This document shows positions 14,126-22,720 of a stretch of 64,000 nucleotides of DNA, one piece after another. The notes beneath the pieces were generated by a model. That model was not told the DNA's origin and did no database searches. It was given only the letters and a program-made list of their open reading frames with translations. The number at the start of each line of letters is the position of its first letter. Positions within the stretch are counted from its first letter, which is position 1. The position numbers and the translations under genes were made by a program. The DNA comes from Alphaproteobacteria bacterium (lineage in GTDB: Bacteria; Pseudomonadota; Alphaproteobacteria; Sphingomonadales; Sphingomonadaceae), in NCBI GenBank assembly GCA_018823325.1, contig JAHJIJ010000032.1, forward strand, positions 62,001 through 126,000, read 5' to 3'.

Positions 14126-14538
14126 TCATCTCACCGGAACGGCAAGCAAGCGCCGTCACCAGAAATGAGAGGGGCCGCCGGAACCTCCCATCAGAGGCGC
14201 CGAGCGGCCCATCAGCATGGTCAGCGGCCGGAAGTGCCGCCACCCGGGGATTTACGCCGCGTTTTGGTCCCCAGAGGAAACCTCCGCGCGACCCGCCACC
14301 AATGCCTTAGCGGCAGGCTCCCCGAACGGACTTGACCGACCCCATTGCTGAACCATGAGACATCGGATCACCTCCTTTCGCTTGCGTTGAAACTCTTTCG
14401 CCGGGTTGGCTGAAAGCCCTGCTTCCCTGCGATGGCCTAGGTGTGAATCATCCCGCGCTTGCGAACAAGTCTTGTAATTATCTTTTTTCGAATCATAATC
14501 ATGCGCTCGCCGATTTGGGGCGAACTCGCTGGAACAGC
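14126..14538. other. 413-base gap holding a structured minus-strand element
   Basis: No ordinary-sized gene fits here. The minus strand shows a perfect extended Shine-Dalgarno, overlapping micro-ORFs at 14307-14363, and several nested hairpins. Examples are GGGCCGC/GCGGCCC at 14210-14204 with 14178-14172 enclosing CCTC/GAGG, and a CTGGGGA/TCCCCGG pair in the part read between about 14280 and 14245. The upstream part (14400-14538) is AT-richer around 14475-14500 and may hold the promoter. It could be a small mRNA or a noncoding RNA. Confidence 0.45.
14307..14363 (-). CDS. Putative 18-codon ORF with perfect Shine-Dalgarno
   Basis: The minus strand reads AAAGGAGGTGATCC (14378-14365), the full complement of the 16S rRNA 3' tail. 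The AGGAGG core is followed seven bases later by ATG at 14363. The ORF encodes MSHGSAMGSVKSVRGACR and then TAA. A second ATG seven bases inside, in another frame (14356), opens a 34-codon ORF that looks more protein-like (MVQQWGRSSPFGEPAAKALV at its N terminus). Which, if either, is translated is unknown. I do not recognise either peptide. Confidence 0.35.
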   Translation of the reverse strand: MSHGSAMGSVKSVRGACR

Positions 14539-15117
14539 CTAGCTCCGGCAGTCCTCCACGACGCGCCCGATTTCCGAAACCACCGGCAGAATGATCCGAG
14601 GCCCGCCAGCGGGCTCGATCGACACGCGACCGCGCGAGAAGGCGATCCAGTCCAGACCCGGATCATTGGCCGGACGCGTGACGACAAGCGCGCTCGACCC
14701 GGCAATGGGCTGCTGCGTTCCGGCCCAGTCCAGCGGCCCCTTGCTAGTCCGGATGGTGACGCGCTGGCCGGTCGCTCCCGCAATGATCACCGAGACCTGC
14801 CGACTGCTCCTCTGGCAGCGCATGGCCACCAGTGGCGTGGCCGACGTGGCGCCGAAGCTGGCGACACTCCCTGTGCCCCCGCTCTCGTAGCGCCAGTTGC
14901 CGGGCGTGACCGGCGCGACCTCCCACGGATCGCCCGATTGCGGCACGGCGGGCGGCGGCGCAGGCGGCGGCGGTGCTGGGGCGGGCACGGGTGCAGGCGT
15001 GGGTTCGGGCGCCGGCGAGCGACCGCCCGTATCCGGCACGACCTGGCAACCCGCCAGAGCGACGACGATGGCAAGGGATGCCGCGAGGCGCGGCGCGATG
15101 GAACCTGCAATACGCAT
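14539..15117 (-). CDS. Putative lipoprotein with proline-rich linker
   Basis: A 192-residue predicted lipoprotein. The signal ends with the lipobox LAGC (Cys about 24). Then comes a Pro/Ala linker (about residues 35-60) and a globular domain starting PGNWRYESGG that contains a pair of cysteines (AMRCQRSS and the C-terminal VEDCRS). The linker suggests it reaches across or towards the peptidoglycan. The domain is not one I can name. Its ATG starts two bases after the proA stop, so the two are cotranscribed. Confidence 0.75.
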   Translation of the reverse strand: MRIAGSIAPRLAASLAIVVALAGCQVVPDTGGRSPAPEPTPAPVPAPAPPPPAPPPAVPQSGDPWEVAPVTPGNWRYESGGTGSVASFGATSATPLVAMRCQRSSRQVSVIIAGATGQRVTIRTSKGPLDWAGTQQPIAGSSALVVTRPANDPGLDWIAFSRGRVSIEPAGGPRIILPVVSEIGRVVEDCRS

Positions 15118-15119
15118 GA

Positions 15120-16385
15120 TCAGGGCCGGACCTGACCGGTCCCGCGCACGACCCATTTGTACGTGGTGAGCCCTTCCAGTGCCACCGGCCCGCGCGCATG
15201 CATCCGCCCGGTCGAAATGCCGATTTCCGCACCAAGGCCGAACTCGCCGCCATCGGCAAACTGCGTCGAGGCGTTCCACATGCAGATCGCGCTGTCGCAG
15301 CGGGCAAGGAATTGCTCGGCGACAGCCTGATCCTGCGTGATGATCGCATCGGTATGGTGGCTGCCATGGACGGCGATATGGCCCAGCGCTTCGTCAAGAT
15401 CATCGACCACGCGCGCCGCGATGATGGAATCCAGATATTCAGTATCCCAGTCGCCATCCTGCGCCGCTTCGACGCGAGGGTCCATCTTCGTCACAGCCTT
15501 GTCGCCGCGCACCTCGCACTGCGCATCGAGCAGAGCCGCCACCAGCGCCTCCGGCTCGGGATAGGCGCGGTCGATGAGCAGCGTCTCGGTCGCGCCGCAA
15601 ATGCCGGTGCGGCGCATCTTGGCATTGACCACGATCTGGCGCGCCATCTGCGGATCGGCGTCGGCGTGGACATAAGTGTGGCAGATGCCGTCCAGATGGG
15701 CGAGCACGGGCACCCGCGCTTCCTCCTGCACCCGCGCGACCAAGCTCTTGCCGCCGCGCGGCACGATGATGTCGATGAGGCCCACCGCCCGCAGCATGGC
15801 GCCGACCAATGCGCGATCCGTGCTCGGCACATATTGCACGGCGTCGGCAGGAAGGCCGGTCTCCGTGATGCCGCGGACCATGGCGGCGTGAATGGCGCGG
15901 TTGCTTTCCACCGCTTCAGATCCACCGCGCAGGATCACGGCATTGCCCGAGCGCAGGCCGAGTGCAGCAGCGTCCGCCGTCACATTGGGGCGGCTCTCGT
16001 AAATGATGCCGATGACGCCGAGTGGCACGCGCACCCGGCTGAGGCGCAGACCGTTGGGACGCTCGGACTCGTCGATGACCTGACCGACCGGATCGGTGAG
16101 GCTGGCGACCTGCTCCACCGCATCGGCCACGCCATTGATCCGCGCTTCATCGAGCCGCAGACGATCGAGCATGGCAGAGGAGAGGCCATTGGCAGCGCCG
16201 CGCTCCATGTCGGCACGATTGGCCTGAATGATCTTCGGCATCGCCTCGCGCAGCGAGCGGGCGGCGGCGACGAGCGCCTTTGCCTTCAGCTCGCTCGGCA
16301 CCTGCGCCATTTCCGCAGCGGCGCTGCGCGCGCGCGCGCCCATCTGGGCAATGAGCATTTCAGGCGTCTGCGTGAGATCATTCAT
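15120..16385 (-). CDS. proA: Gamma-glutamyl phosphate reductase
   Basis: Second step of proline synthesis: reduces gamma-glutamyl phosphate with NADPH to glutamate-5-semialdehyde in the cytoplasm. It has 421 residues, normal length. Visible blocks are RVPLGVIGIIYESRPNVT, the cofactor-site region GNAVILRGGSEA, the catalytic cysteine region RRTGICGATETLL and ASTQFADGGEFGLGAEIGIS. The start at 16385 fits the family N terminus. The upstream in-frame extension to 16466 is unsupported. proB is not adjacent, and the downstream partner is a lipoprotein gene. Confidence 0.96.
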   Translation of the reverse strand: MNDLTQTPEMLIAQMGARARSAAAEMAQVPSELKAKALVAAARSLREAMPKIIQANRADMERGAANGLSSAMLDRLRLDEARINGVADAVEQVASLTDPVGQVIDESERPNGLRLSRVRVPLGVIGIIYESRPNVTADAAALGLRSGNAVILRGGSEAVESNRAIHAAMVRGITETGLPADAVQYVPSTDRALVGAMLRAVGLIDIIVPRGGKSLVARVQEEARVPVLAHLDGICHTYVHADADPQMARQIVVNAKMRRTGICGATETLLIDRAYPEPEALVAALLDAQCEVRGDKAVTKMDPRVEAAQDGDWDTEYLDSIIAARVVDDLDEALGHIAVHGSHHTDAIITQDQAVAEQFLARCDSAICMWNASTQFADGGEFGLGAEIGISTGRMHARGPVALEGLTTYKWVVRGTGQVRP

Positions 16386-16528
16386 GGTACGATGCATCCT
16401 GTACGGCGGAGGGCACTCCCCATAGCATGGGGAGAGAGTCGCGCAAATGGCGGCAACCCGACGCAATGGCGGGGCGTTTGCCCTTTCAGCCGAAGGGAAC
16501 CGCCACCGGTGCCCAAAGGGAGACGAGC

Positions 16529-17482
16529 ATGATCCGACCGAGCAAAATCCTTCCTGCCGCCGCGCTGGCCCTCATCCTTGCAGGGTGCGAAGTGGCGCCT
16601 CAGGGCGAGAATGAGGCCAACGGCATGAATGCGGCGCAGGCCGATGCTGCCCTTGATGACGCGCTCAATGCGAACGATAGCAACACGAGCGCAGTTCTGC
16701 CGGAATTTATGGGCACGCTCGTTCCCCCTGCCCCCGGCGAGCCGGGTGGCTTGCCCGATGACCGTACACCGCTGAACGAGGCTGCGGCGCGCGTGCCGAC
16801 CAGCGTGGAAGCCTCCGGTGCGACGATCCAGCTCTGGGGCCTCGCGCTTGCGCAGGGGCGCTATGCGGATGCCTATCGGCTCTACGCCGATGACGGGGGC
16901 CGCAGCGGCATGACGCAGGCACGGTTTTCCACGGCGTACAACCGCTATACCGACATTCAGGTGCTGGTCGGACGCCCGGAATCTGCCGGCAATCAGACCG
17001 TGAAAGTGCCGGTGCAGATGTATGGCCGCATGCGCGAGGATGGCCGCCCGTTCAATCTGGTCGGCACCATGACGCTCGTGCGGAACGCGACCGGGCAGAA
17101 CGGCCAATCCGGGCAGATCGCCTGGCTGATTGCGGAATCAGACCTCTCGCCGCGCGGCACGGTGAAGATCATCCCGCCCGGCGGTGAGACGGGCGCGGGC
17201 GCCATCCCGCAGGCTTTCCGGGGCAACTGGTCCTCGAGCACCGCAAGCTGCGGCAGGCCCGGCGACAATATGCGGCTGGCGGTGGGTGCGGACAGCCTGA
17301 CCTTTTACGAAAGCGTCGGCAAAGTGACAGCCGCCCGCCCGCTCTCGCCAAACCGATTGAGTGTCACGGCCACCTATTCCGGCGAAGGCGAAACATGGAC
17401 GGACACGGCGGCGCTGACGCTCTCCAATGGTGGCGACGTGCTCACCATCGGTTCGGTCAAGCGGGTGCGCTGCCCGAGCTGA
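16529..17482 (+). CDS. Putative lipoprotein, hypothetical
   Basis: A 317-residue predicted lipoprotein (signal with lipobox ILAGC, Cys about residue 20) divergent from proA. The middle region (about 115-225) begins VEASGATIQLWGLALAQGRY and resembles an NTF2-like fold by pattern only. The C-terminal 85 residues contain two cysteines (TASCGRPGD and VRCPS) and beta-rich sequence. AAAGGGAG upstream supports the start at 16529. No function can be named. It converges with the esterase gene three bases beyond its stop. Confidence 0.7.
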   Translation: MIRPSKILPAAALALILAGCEVAPQGENEANGMNAAQADAALDDALNANDSNTSAVLPEFMGTLVPPAPGEPGGLPDDRTPLNEAAARVPTSVEASGATIQLWGLALAQGRYADAYRLYADDGGRSGMTQARFSTAYNRYTDIQVLVGRPESAGNQTVKVPVQMYGRMREDGRPFNLVGTMTLVRNATGQNGQSGQIAWLIAESDLSPRGTVKIIPPGGETGAGAIPQAFRGNWSSSTASCGRPGDNMRLAVGADSLTFYESVGKVTAARPLSPNRLSVTATYSGEGETWTDTAALTLSNGGDVLTIGSVKRVRCPS

Positions 17483-17485
17483 GGA

Positions 17486-19063
17486 TCAGCCGCTCCCGTT
17501 TGGCGGTCCGGCAATGGCATGTCTGGCGAGCAGCGCATATTTCTCGCCCCAGGGATCGTTGGCCGCCTTGCTTTCGAGGTTGAAGACCATCGTCTCGCGT
17601 TGCTGCGTCGTATAGGCAGGCCATTCCGGCAGACCGGGCGCATTGGGCGTGCCGGAACGGGCAAAGGCTGCCCATGCCGCGCTCATCGCATCCGCCACGC
17701 GCTCCGCCTCCGGCACACCGTCGCCGAACAGCGGGACGTTGGCCTGCACATTGTCGAACACGAGCGGCACGTCCAGCGCATGCGGCGCGCCCAGCCGGCC
17801 GCCCTGAATGGGCGTCTTCCAGGCGAGCATATAGGTGAAGGCCGGCGCGCCGGGCGCGCTTGCCCGTGCATCGGACAGGGCGCGGCTGTTGTAGCCCATG
17901 GCTTCGATGGTCGTGATGGTCAGCACGATCTCGCTGGGCGGCGCATCCGGCATCAGGCGACGAAACGCGGCGACGAGATCCGCGGGATCGCGATAGCGCT
18001 TGCCGAGTTCGCGGGCGGCATCCTCCCAATCGAATTCGAACACGCCGGCGGGCGGAAACAGAACGGACGTCTCGGTGACGGTGTGGCCGACCATCATGGG
18101 AATGTTCTGCGCCAGCGGAGGGATCTTGTGGGGCAGCATGAAGCCGGGCACGACTTCCCCGTCTGCCACCATCATCGGACTGCGCAGCACATGACCGCCC
18201 GAAATCTTGCGAAAGCCCTCAAGCAACTGCTCGTAGGTGAAGGCCCGCAAGTCATCGGCCCGGCTGACGCTCATCGCGGCCATGAGACTGCGCGCCATGG
18301 CCTCCCCCGCCTCGCGCGTGTGCGTGAGGGTGCCGAACCCGCTCTGCATGATCGCCTTGTGGAACAGGCCGCTCGCGGCCGGCATCTGCAGCAGCCCCGC
18401 CACTTTGGTGCCGCCGCCGGATTCGCCGAAGATCGTGACATTGTCAGGATCGCCGCCGAAGTGGGCAATGTTGTCGCGCACCCACTGCAGCGCCGCGACA
18501 ATATCCAGCTGCCCGACATTGAACGACTCTTCGCCCAGTTCTTCCAGATAGAGATAGCCGAAAATGTTGAGGCGGTGCGTGACGTTGACCACCACGACAT
18601 CGCGCCGCCCGGCGAGCCGGGTTCCTTCGGTTGAGGGGGCCGATCCGGACCCGGTCGCGAGCACGCCGCCGTGCAGCCAGACCATGACCGGGCGCTGGCC
18701 ATCATCGCAGGCCGGTGTCCAGACATTGAGGTTGAGGCAATCGTCGCCCTGATTGGTCGGCGAGCCCGGTCCATCGCTGAGCTGCGGGCAGGCCTGACCA
18801 TAAGCAAGGGCATCGCGCACGCCATCCCATTTCTGGACAGGCGCGGGTGGCCGAAAGCGGCGCGCGCCATCGGTGGGCGCGCCATAGGGAACGCCGAGGA
18901 AGGCGCACACGCCGTTGCGTTGCGCGCCCCGCAAACGACCGGCGTTCGTTTCGACGACGATGGCGGCCTCAGCAGCGCGCAGCGGCATAGCCGTGGCACT
19001 TGCCAGCATCGCAGCGCCGCTCATGAGCTGGCGGCGGTTCAGCGCAAAGCTTTCGGTCATCAT
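17486..19063 (-). CDS. Type B carboxylesterase, probably Tat-exported
   Basis: A 525-residue alpha/beta hydrolase of the carboxylesterase/lipase type B family. The N terminus ALNRRQLMSGAAMLASA is Tat-like (an RR motif followed by a hydrophobic stretch), suggesting periplasmic export. The nucleophile elbow is FGESGGGTK (Ser about 215). The catalytic His is likely in GAPHALDVPLVFDN. It is the last gene of the ABC-importer/GH51 operon, with an ATGA overlap with the GH51 gene. That placement suggests it removes acyl decorations such as acetyl or feruloyl groups from arabinose-containing glycans, which is inference. Confidence 0.85.
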   Translation of the reverse strand: MMTESFALNRRQLMSGAAMLASATAMPLRAAEAAIVVETNAGRLRGAQRNGVCAFLGVPYGAPTDGARRFRPPAPVQKWDGVRDALAYGQACPQLSDGPGSPTNQGDDCLNLNVWTPACDDGQRPVMVWLHGGVLATGSGSAPSTEGTRLAGRRDVVVVNVTHRLNIFGYLYLEELGEESFNVGQLDIVAALQWVRDNIAHFGGDPDNVTIFGESGGGTKVAGLLQMPAASGLFHKAIMQSGFGTLTHTREAGEAMARSLMAAMSVSRADDLRAFTYEQLLEGFRKISGGHVLRSPMMVADGEVVPGFMLPHKIPPLAQNIPMMVGHTVTETSVLFPPAGVFEFDWEDAARELGKRYRDPADLVAAFRRLMPDAPPSEIVLTITTIEAMGYNSRALSDARASAPGAPAFTYMLAWKTPIQGGRLGAPHALDVPLVFDNVQANVPLFGDGVPEAERVADAMSAAWAAFARSGTPNAPGLPEWPAYTTQQRETMVFNLESKAANDPWGEKYALLARHAIAGPPNGSG

Positions 19064-20571
19064 GATCCTCTCGGCTCAAGGGTAAACACGTTCCACGACA
19101 GGGGTGGTAAAGTGGCCGCTAGTGTTCCGTCCAGTCGGCAGGCCGGATGACTCACCGGCGAGACTTCATCGGGCCGGTCTGCAGTGTTGGTCGCCTTGAG
19201 ATCGGCGTGATGCAGCACAGAGGCGTCCTTCAGCGTCAGGCCGCCGAAGCTGCGCAGATCGACCTCCAGCGCCATCTCCTCCGAGGCATGGCGGTTGAGT
19301 GCGAACACGGTAACGGCGCCGCTGTCGGGATCATGAACTGCCGAGCAGAGGAGCAAGGGCGCGGCATCATATTTGCCGGCTGAATAGGTGCCCGCATCCA
19401 CGACCGTGCGCAGGACATTGCCGCGCGCCAGATTGGCGGCCTGCGCGAAGGGATGGAAGATCGTCTGCCGCCAGGCGGGGCCACCGGTTTGCGTCATGAT
19501 CGGGCCGATGACGTTGACGAGCTGGGCCATGCAGGCGGCCTTCACCCGGTCGGCATGGTTCATCAGCGTGATCAGCGCGCCGCCGACGACCAGCGCGTCC
19601 TCGAAATTGTAGATTTCCTCCAGCAGCTTGGGCGCCTGCGGCCAGCCCGGCTTGGCGAGATCATCGGGCGTGCGCGCCTTGTACCAGACGTTCCACTCGT
19701 CGAGCGAGAGCATGATGCGCTTGGGACTGCGGCGCTTGGCGGCGACAGCATCGGCAATGGACACGACTTCTGTGATGAAGGAGTCGAGCTTGTCGACCGA
19801 GGTCATGAAATAGCCGACATCATCCTCACCATTCTCGAAATACTGGTGCAGCGAGATGAAATCGACCTCCTCGAAGCAGGTATCGAGCACCTCATACTCC
19901 CACGCGCCATAGGTCTCCATCTCGCGCTTGGAGGAGCCGCAGGCCGCCAGCGTGAGATCCTCGCTGGTCCAGCGCATGACCTTGGCGGCTTCCTGCGCGA
20001 TGCGGCCATATTCGCGCGCCGTCTTCGCGCCGATCTGCCAGGGGCCGTCCATCTCGTTGCCGAGGCACCAGAAGCGGATGTCATGCGGCTGCTCATAGCC
20101 ATGGGACCGGCGCAGGTCCGAATGGAACGTGCCGCCGGGGTGATTGCAATATTCGACGAAGTTGCGCGCCTCGTCTGGCCCCGCCGTGCCGAGATTGACC
20201 GCGAACATCGGCTCGACATCGGCCTTGCGGCACCAGTCGACAAACTCGTTGGTGCCGAACTGGTTTGTCTCGGTGGAGAACCACGCGAGATCGAGCCGCA
20301 CGGGCCGATCCTCCTTGGGGCCAACGCCATCGCGCCAGTCATAGCCGGAGACGAAATTGCCGCCCGGATAGCGAACGATGCTGACACCCAGCTCGCGCGT
20401 GAGTGCCAGCACGTCCCCCCTAAAGCCCTGCGCATCAGCGGTCGGATGATCCGGCTCGTAGATGCCGCCATAGACGCAACGGCCCAGATGCTCGACGAAG
20501 GCGCCAAACACGCGCCGGTCCAGCGCACCGATAATGAACTCGCGATCTGCGACGACCCGCGCCTTCTGCAT
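19060..20571 (-). CDS. abfA: GH51 alpha-L-arabinofuranosidase
   Basis: A 503-residue retaining glycosidase that releases L-arabinofuranose from arabinan/arabinoxylan oligosaccharides. The acid/base Glu is in CLGNEMDGPW (residue 173) and the nucleophile in LSLDEWNVWY (residue 292). These are almost the same positions as in characterised GH51 AbfA enzymes. The first part is a TIM barrel (VRYPGGNFVSGYDWRDG), and the C-terminal part is a beta-sandwich ending in SWNVFTLEPRG. There is no signal peptide, so it acts in the cytoplasm on imported oligosaccharides, matching the ABC importer 17 bases upstream. Confidence 0.95.
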   Translation of the reverse strand: MQKARVVADREFIIGALDRRVFGAFVEHLGRCVYGGIYEPDHPTADAQGFRGDVLALTRELGVSIVRYPGGNFVSGYDWRDGVGPKEDRPVRLDLAWFSTETNQFGTNEFVDWCRKADVEPMFAVNLGTAGPDEARNFVEYCNHPGGTFHSDLRRSHGYEQPHDIRFWCLGNEMDGPWQIGAKTAREYGRIAQEAAKVMRWTSEDLTLAACGSSKREMETYGAWEYEVLDTCFEEVDFISLHQYFENGEDDVGYFMTSVDKLDSFITEVVSIADAVAAKRRSPKRIMLSLDEWNVWYKARTPDDLAKPGWPQAPKLLEEIYNFEDALVVGGALITLMNHADRVKAACMAQLVNVIGPIMTQTGGPAWRQTIFHPFAQAANLARGNVLRTVVDAGTYSAGKYDAAPLLLCSAVHDPDSGAVTVFALNRHASEEMALEVDLRSFGGLTLKDASVLHHADLKATNTADRPDEVSPVSHPACRLDGTLAATLPPLSWNVFTLEPRGS

Positions 20572-20588
20572 TCAAACAACTCCCGGTT

Positions 20589-21896
20589 CTAGAAACTCTG
20601 CAGGATTTCATCGGCCCGCCGCTGCATGTCCTGCAGCGCGCGGTCGACGGATTTCTGGCCGGTGAAGGCGGCTGATGCCTCCTCCCCGACAATGAACTCA
20701 ATGGGCGACTGGCGCCGCACGAAGCGCGGCAAAGGTTCGCCGATCTGCGTGAGCACCGCAATATCGCTCCGGTGCGGCAACGCGCGCCACGCCGCGCTCT
20801 CGATGATGGACGTGTAGGCCGGGAAATGCCCGGTGCGTGCCCACTGGAAATTATTGTCGGCAAAGAAGCGCAGGAAGCGGGCTGCGGCCTCGCGCTGCGC
20901 CTGCGTGCGGCGCTCGTCGCGCGGCATCACCCAGTTATGGCCATCGACCAGCGAGACATTGCGCTCCTTGAAGATGGCCGGGAAGGGTCGCACGGCATAG
21001 CCATCCGCCAAGGCGCTGTCCTCACGCTGCGAGGCTGCCGTGAACTGCCCCACCATCCATGTGCCGTCGATCAGCACGCCGCCCTCGCCCTTGAGGAAGG
21101 TCGAGACGGCCCCGGCATAATCCTGATTCCGCACGCTGTGGCCCTGCTGGTAGAGGTCACGCATGAAGCCGAGCGCGCGCTGGCCCTCCGGGCTGTTGAA
21201 GTTGCTGTGCCGGGCATCGCGGAAGGGCGCCCCGCCCTGCTGCATCACATACATGTAAAAGATGCGCATCGGCCCGGCGAAATCCTTGTCGGTCACCTGC
21301 ACGAGATAGGGCTTGCCGGTCCTCTCGTGGAACTGGCGGGCATGGGCATCGAACTCCTCCGGGCTGGAGGGCAGGATCGGCCGCCCGTCACGCACCAGCC
21401 CGGCCTTGCGGAACAGGTTCATGTTGATGTGCCAGAGCGGCGCCCAGACATCGATGGGCAGCCCCATGACCTGATCGCCCACCATGACGCCCGCGCGCGC
21501 TGCCGGGGTGAAGCTCTCGGGTGAGACACCGGCCTGCGCCAGCACCGGATTGAGCGGCTCCAGCAGATCGCGCGCTTCATAATCCGAGATGGCGGAGCTG
21601 TGCATTGTCACCAGATCAGGCGGACCATTGGCGGCAAGCTGCGCCGTCAACTGATCATAGCCGGGCCAGAACACGACATTCTCGACCACGCGAATGTCCG
21701 GATTATCGGCCTCGAACCGGTTGATGAGCGCGGTCATGATGCCGCATTCGCCATCCGCCTTCGTCGGGTCGTTCACCGCGCCATAATCGGCCTGACAGGA
21801 GCCGAAGAAGCGCTGCACGACCAGCTCGGTGCGGTCGTCGCTCGCACCGCAGGCGGCAAGCAGCGCCAGCAACGGCGCGAGGATCAGCCGCCTCAT
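20589..21896 (-). CDS. ABC sugar transporter, substrate-binding lipoprotein
   Basis: A 435-residue extracytoplasmic solute-binding protein (family 1, MalE/UgpB-like). The lipoprotein signal ends LLAACG, so it is membrane-anchored, which is less common than free periplasmic binding proteins in Gram-negatives. Typical features are NRFEADNPDIRV, DLVTMHSSAISDYEARDLL and FLKGEGGVLIDGTWMVGQF. The start at 21896 overlaps the preceding permease stop as ATGA. The ligand is inferred to be an arabinose-containing oligosaccharide from the GH51 neighbour. Confidence 0.9.
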   Translation of the reverse strand: MRRLILAPLLALLAACGASDDRTELVVQRFFGSCQADYGAVNDPTKADGECGIMTALINRFEADNPDIRVVENVVFWPGYDQLTAQLAANGPPDLVTMHSSAISDYEARDLLEPLNPVLAQAGVSPESFTPAARAGVMVGDQVMGLPIDVWAPLWHINMNLFRKAGLVRDGRPILPSSPEEFDAHARQFHERTGKPYLVQVTDKDFAGPMRIFYMYVMQQGGAPFRDARHSNFNSPEGQRALGFMRDLYQQGHSVRNQDYAGAVSTFLKGEGGVLIDGTWMVGQFTAASQREDSALADGYAVRPFPAIFKERNVSLVDGHNWVMPRDERRTQAQREAAARFLRFFADNNFQWARTGHFPAYTSIIESAAWRALPHRSDIAVLTQIGEPLPRFVRRQSPIEFIVGEEASAAFTGQKSVDRALQDMQRRADEILQSF

Positions 21897-22720
21897 TGCC
21901 CTGCTGCCCCGGCGACCGCGCGCACGATATATTTCTGGAAGATCAGATAGACGATCAGCGTCGGCAGACCCGCAAACACCGCCTGCGCCATCAGGAAGCC
22001 GAGCCCCTCGGCCTGCGCGAAGTTCACCTGCGTGGCGGCGATGCCGACGGTGAGCGTGTACATCTGCCCATCGGTCGCGGAGATGAGCGGCCACCAATAA
22101 TCGTTCCACGCCTGGAAGAAGGTGAAGATGCCGAGCGTCGCCTGCGCGGGAATGGTGAGCGGCAGCAGAATGCGCCAGAAGATGCGGAAGCGCGAAGCGC
22201 CATCCAGCATCGCCGCCTCATCGATCTCGACCGGGATGGCGCGGAAATATTGCGTCATCAGGAACACGCCGAAGGGCATCGACAGGCCCGGCACGACCAG
22301 CGCCGTGTAGCTGTTGTGCATGGAGAGCGCGCTGAAGATCTGGTGCCGCCCGATGATGACCGCCTGCTCAGGGATCGCGAGGCCGAAGAGCACGACCACG
22401 AACAGGATCTTGCGGCCCGGAAATTCCAGCCGCGCAAAGCCATAGCCAGCCAGCGACGAGACGATGAGCACGCCCGCCGTCATCGCCAGCGAGACGATGA
22501 CGCTGTTCATCAGCCAGGTGAAGACCTGCCCCTCGCCCATGATGTTGCGATAATTGGCGAAAGTGTAGGGCGGCACGAAGGCCGAAGCCGTATCGGCCAA
22601 GAGCGCCGTATTGTCCTTGAAGGACAGGATCAGCACCCAGAGCATCGGCACGAGCATCAGCACCGCGAGCGCGACGACGGCCACCACGGCCAGCGGAGGC
22701 GGGCGGCGCAGCGCGCTCAT
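21893..22720 (-). CDS. ABC sugar transporter permease (MalG-type)
   Basis: A 275-residue inner-membrane permease with about six helices. The cytoplasmic EAA loop reads EIDEAAMLDGASRFRIFWRI, which contacts the ATPase. It is the second permease of the importer. Its start overlaps the MalF-type gene stop by four bases (ATGA), and its end overlaps the binding-protein gene in the same way, so expression of the importer is tightly coupled. Confidence 0.93.
   Translation of the reverse strand: MSALRRPPPLAVVAVVALAVLMLVPMLWVLILSFKDNTALLADTASAFVPPYTFANYRNIMGEGQVFTWLMNSVIVSLAMTAGVLIVSSLAGYGFARLEFPGRKILFVVVLFGLAIPEQAVIIGRHQIFSALSMHNSYTALVVPGLSMPFGVFLMTQYFRAIPVEIDEAAMLDGASRFRIFWRILLPLTIPAQATLGIFTFFQAWNDYWWPLISATDGQMYTLTVGIAATQVNFAQAEGLGFLMAQAVFAGLPTLIVYLIFQKYIVRAVAGAAGQ

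Noticed and set aside
14361-14380. Plus-strand GGATCACCTCCTTT looks like the 3' end of 16S rRNA
   Set aside because: The bases before it do not match the rest of 16S rRNA, and no rRNA-like sequence surrounds it. It is better read as a Shine-Dalgarno on the minus strand.
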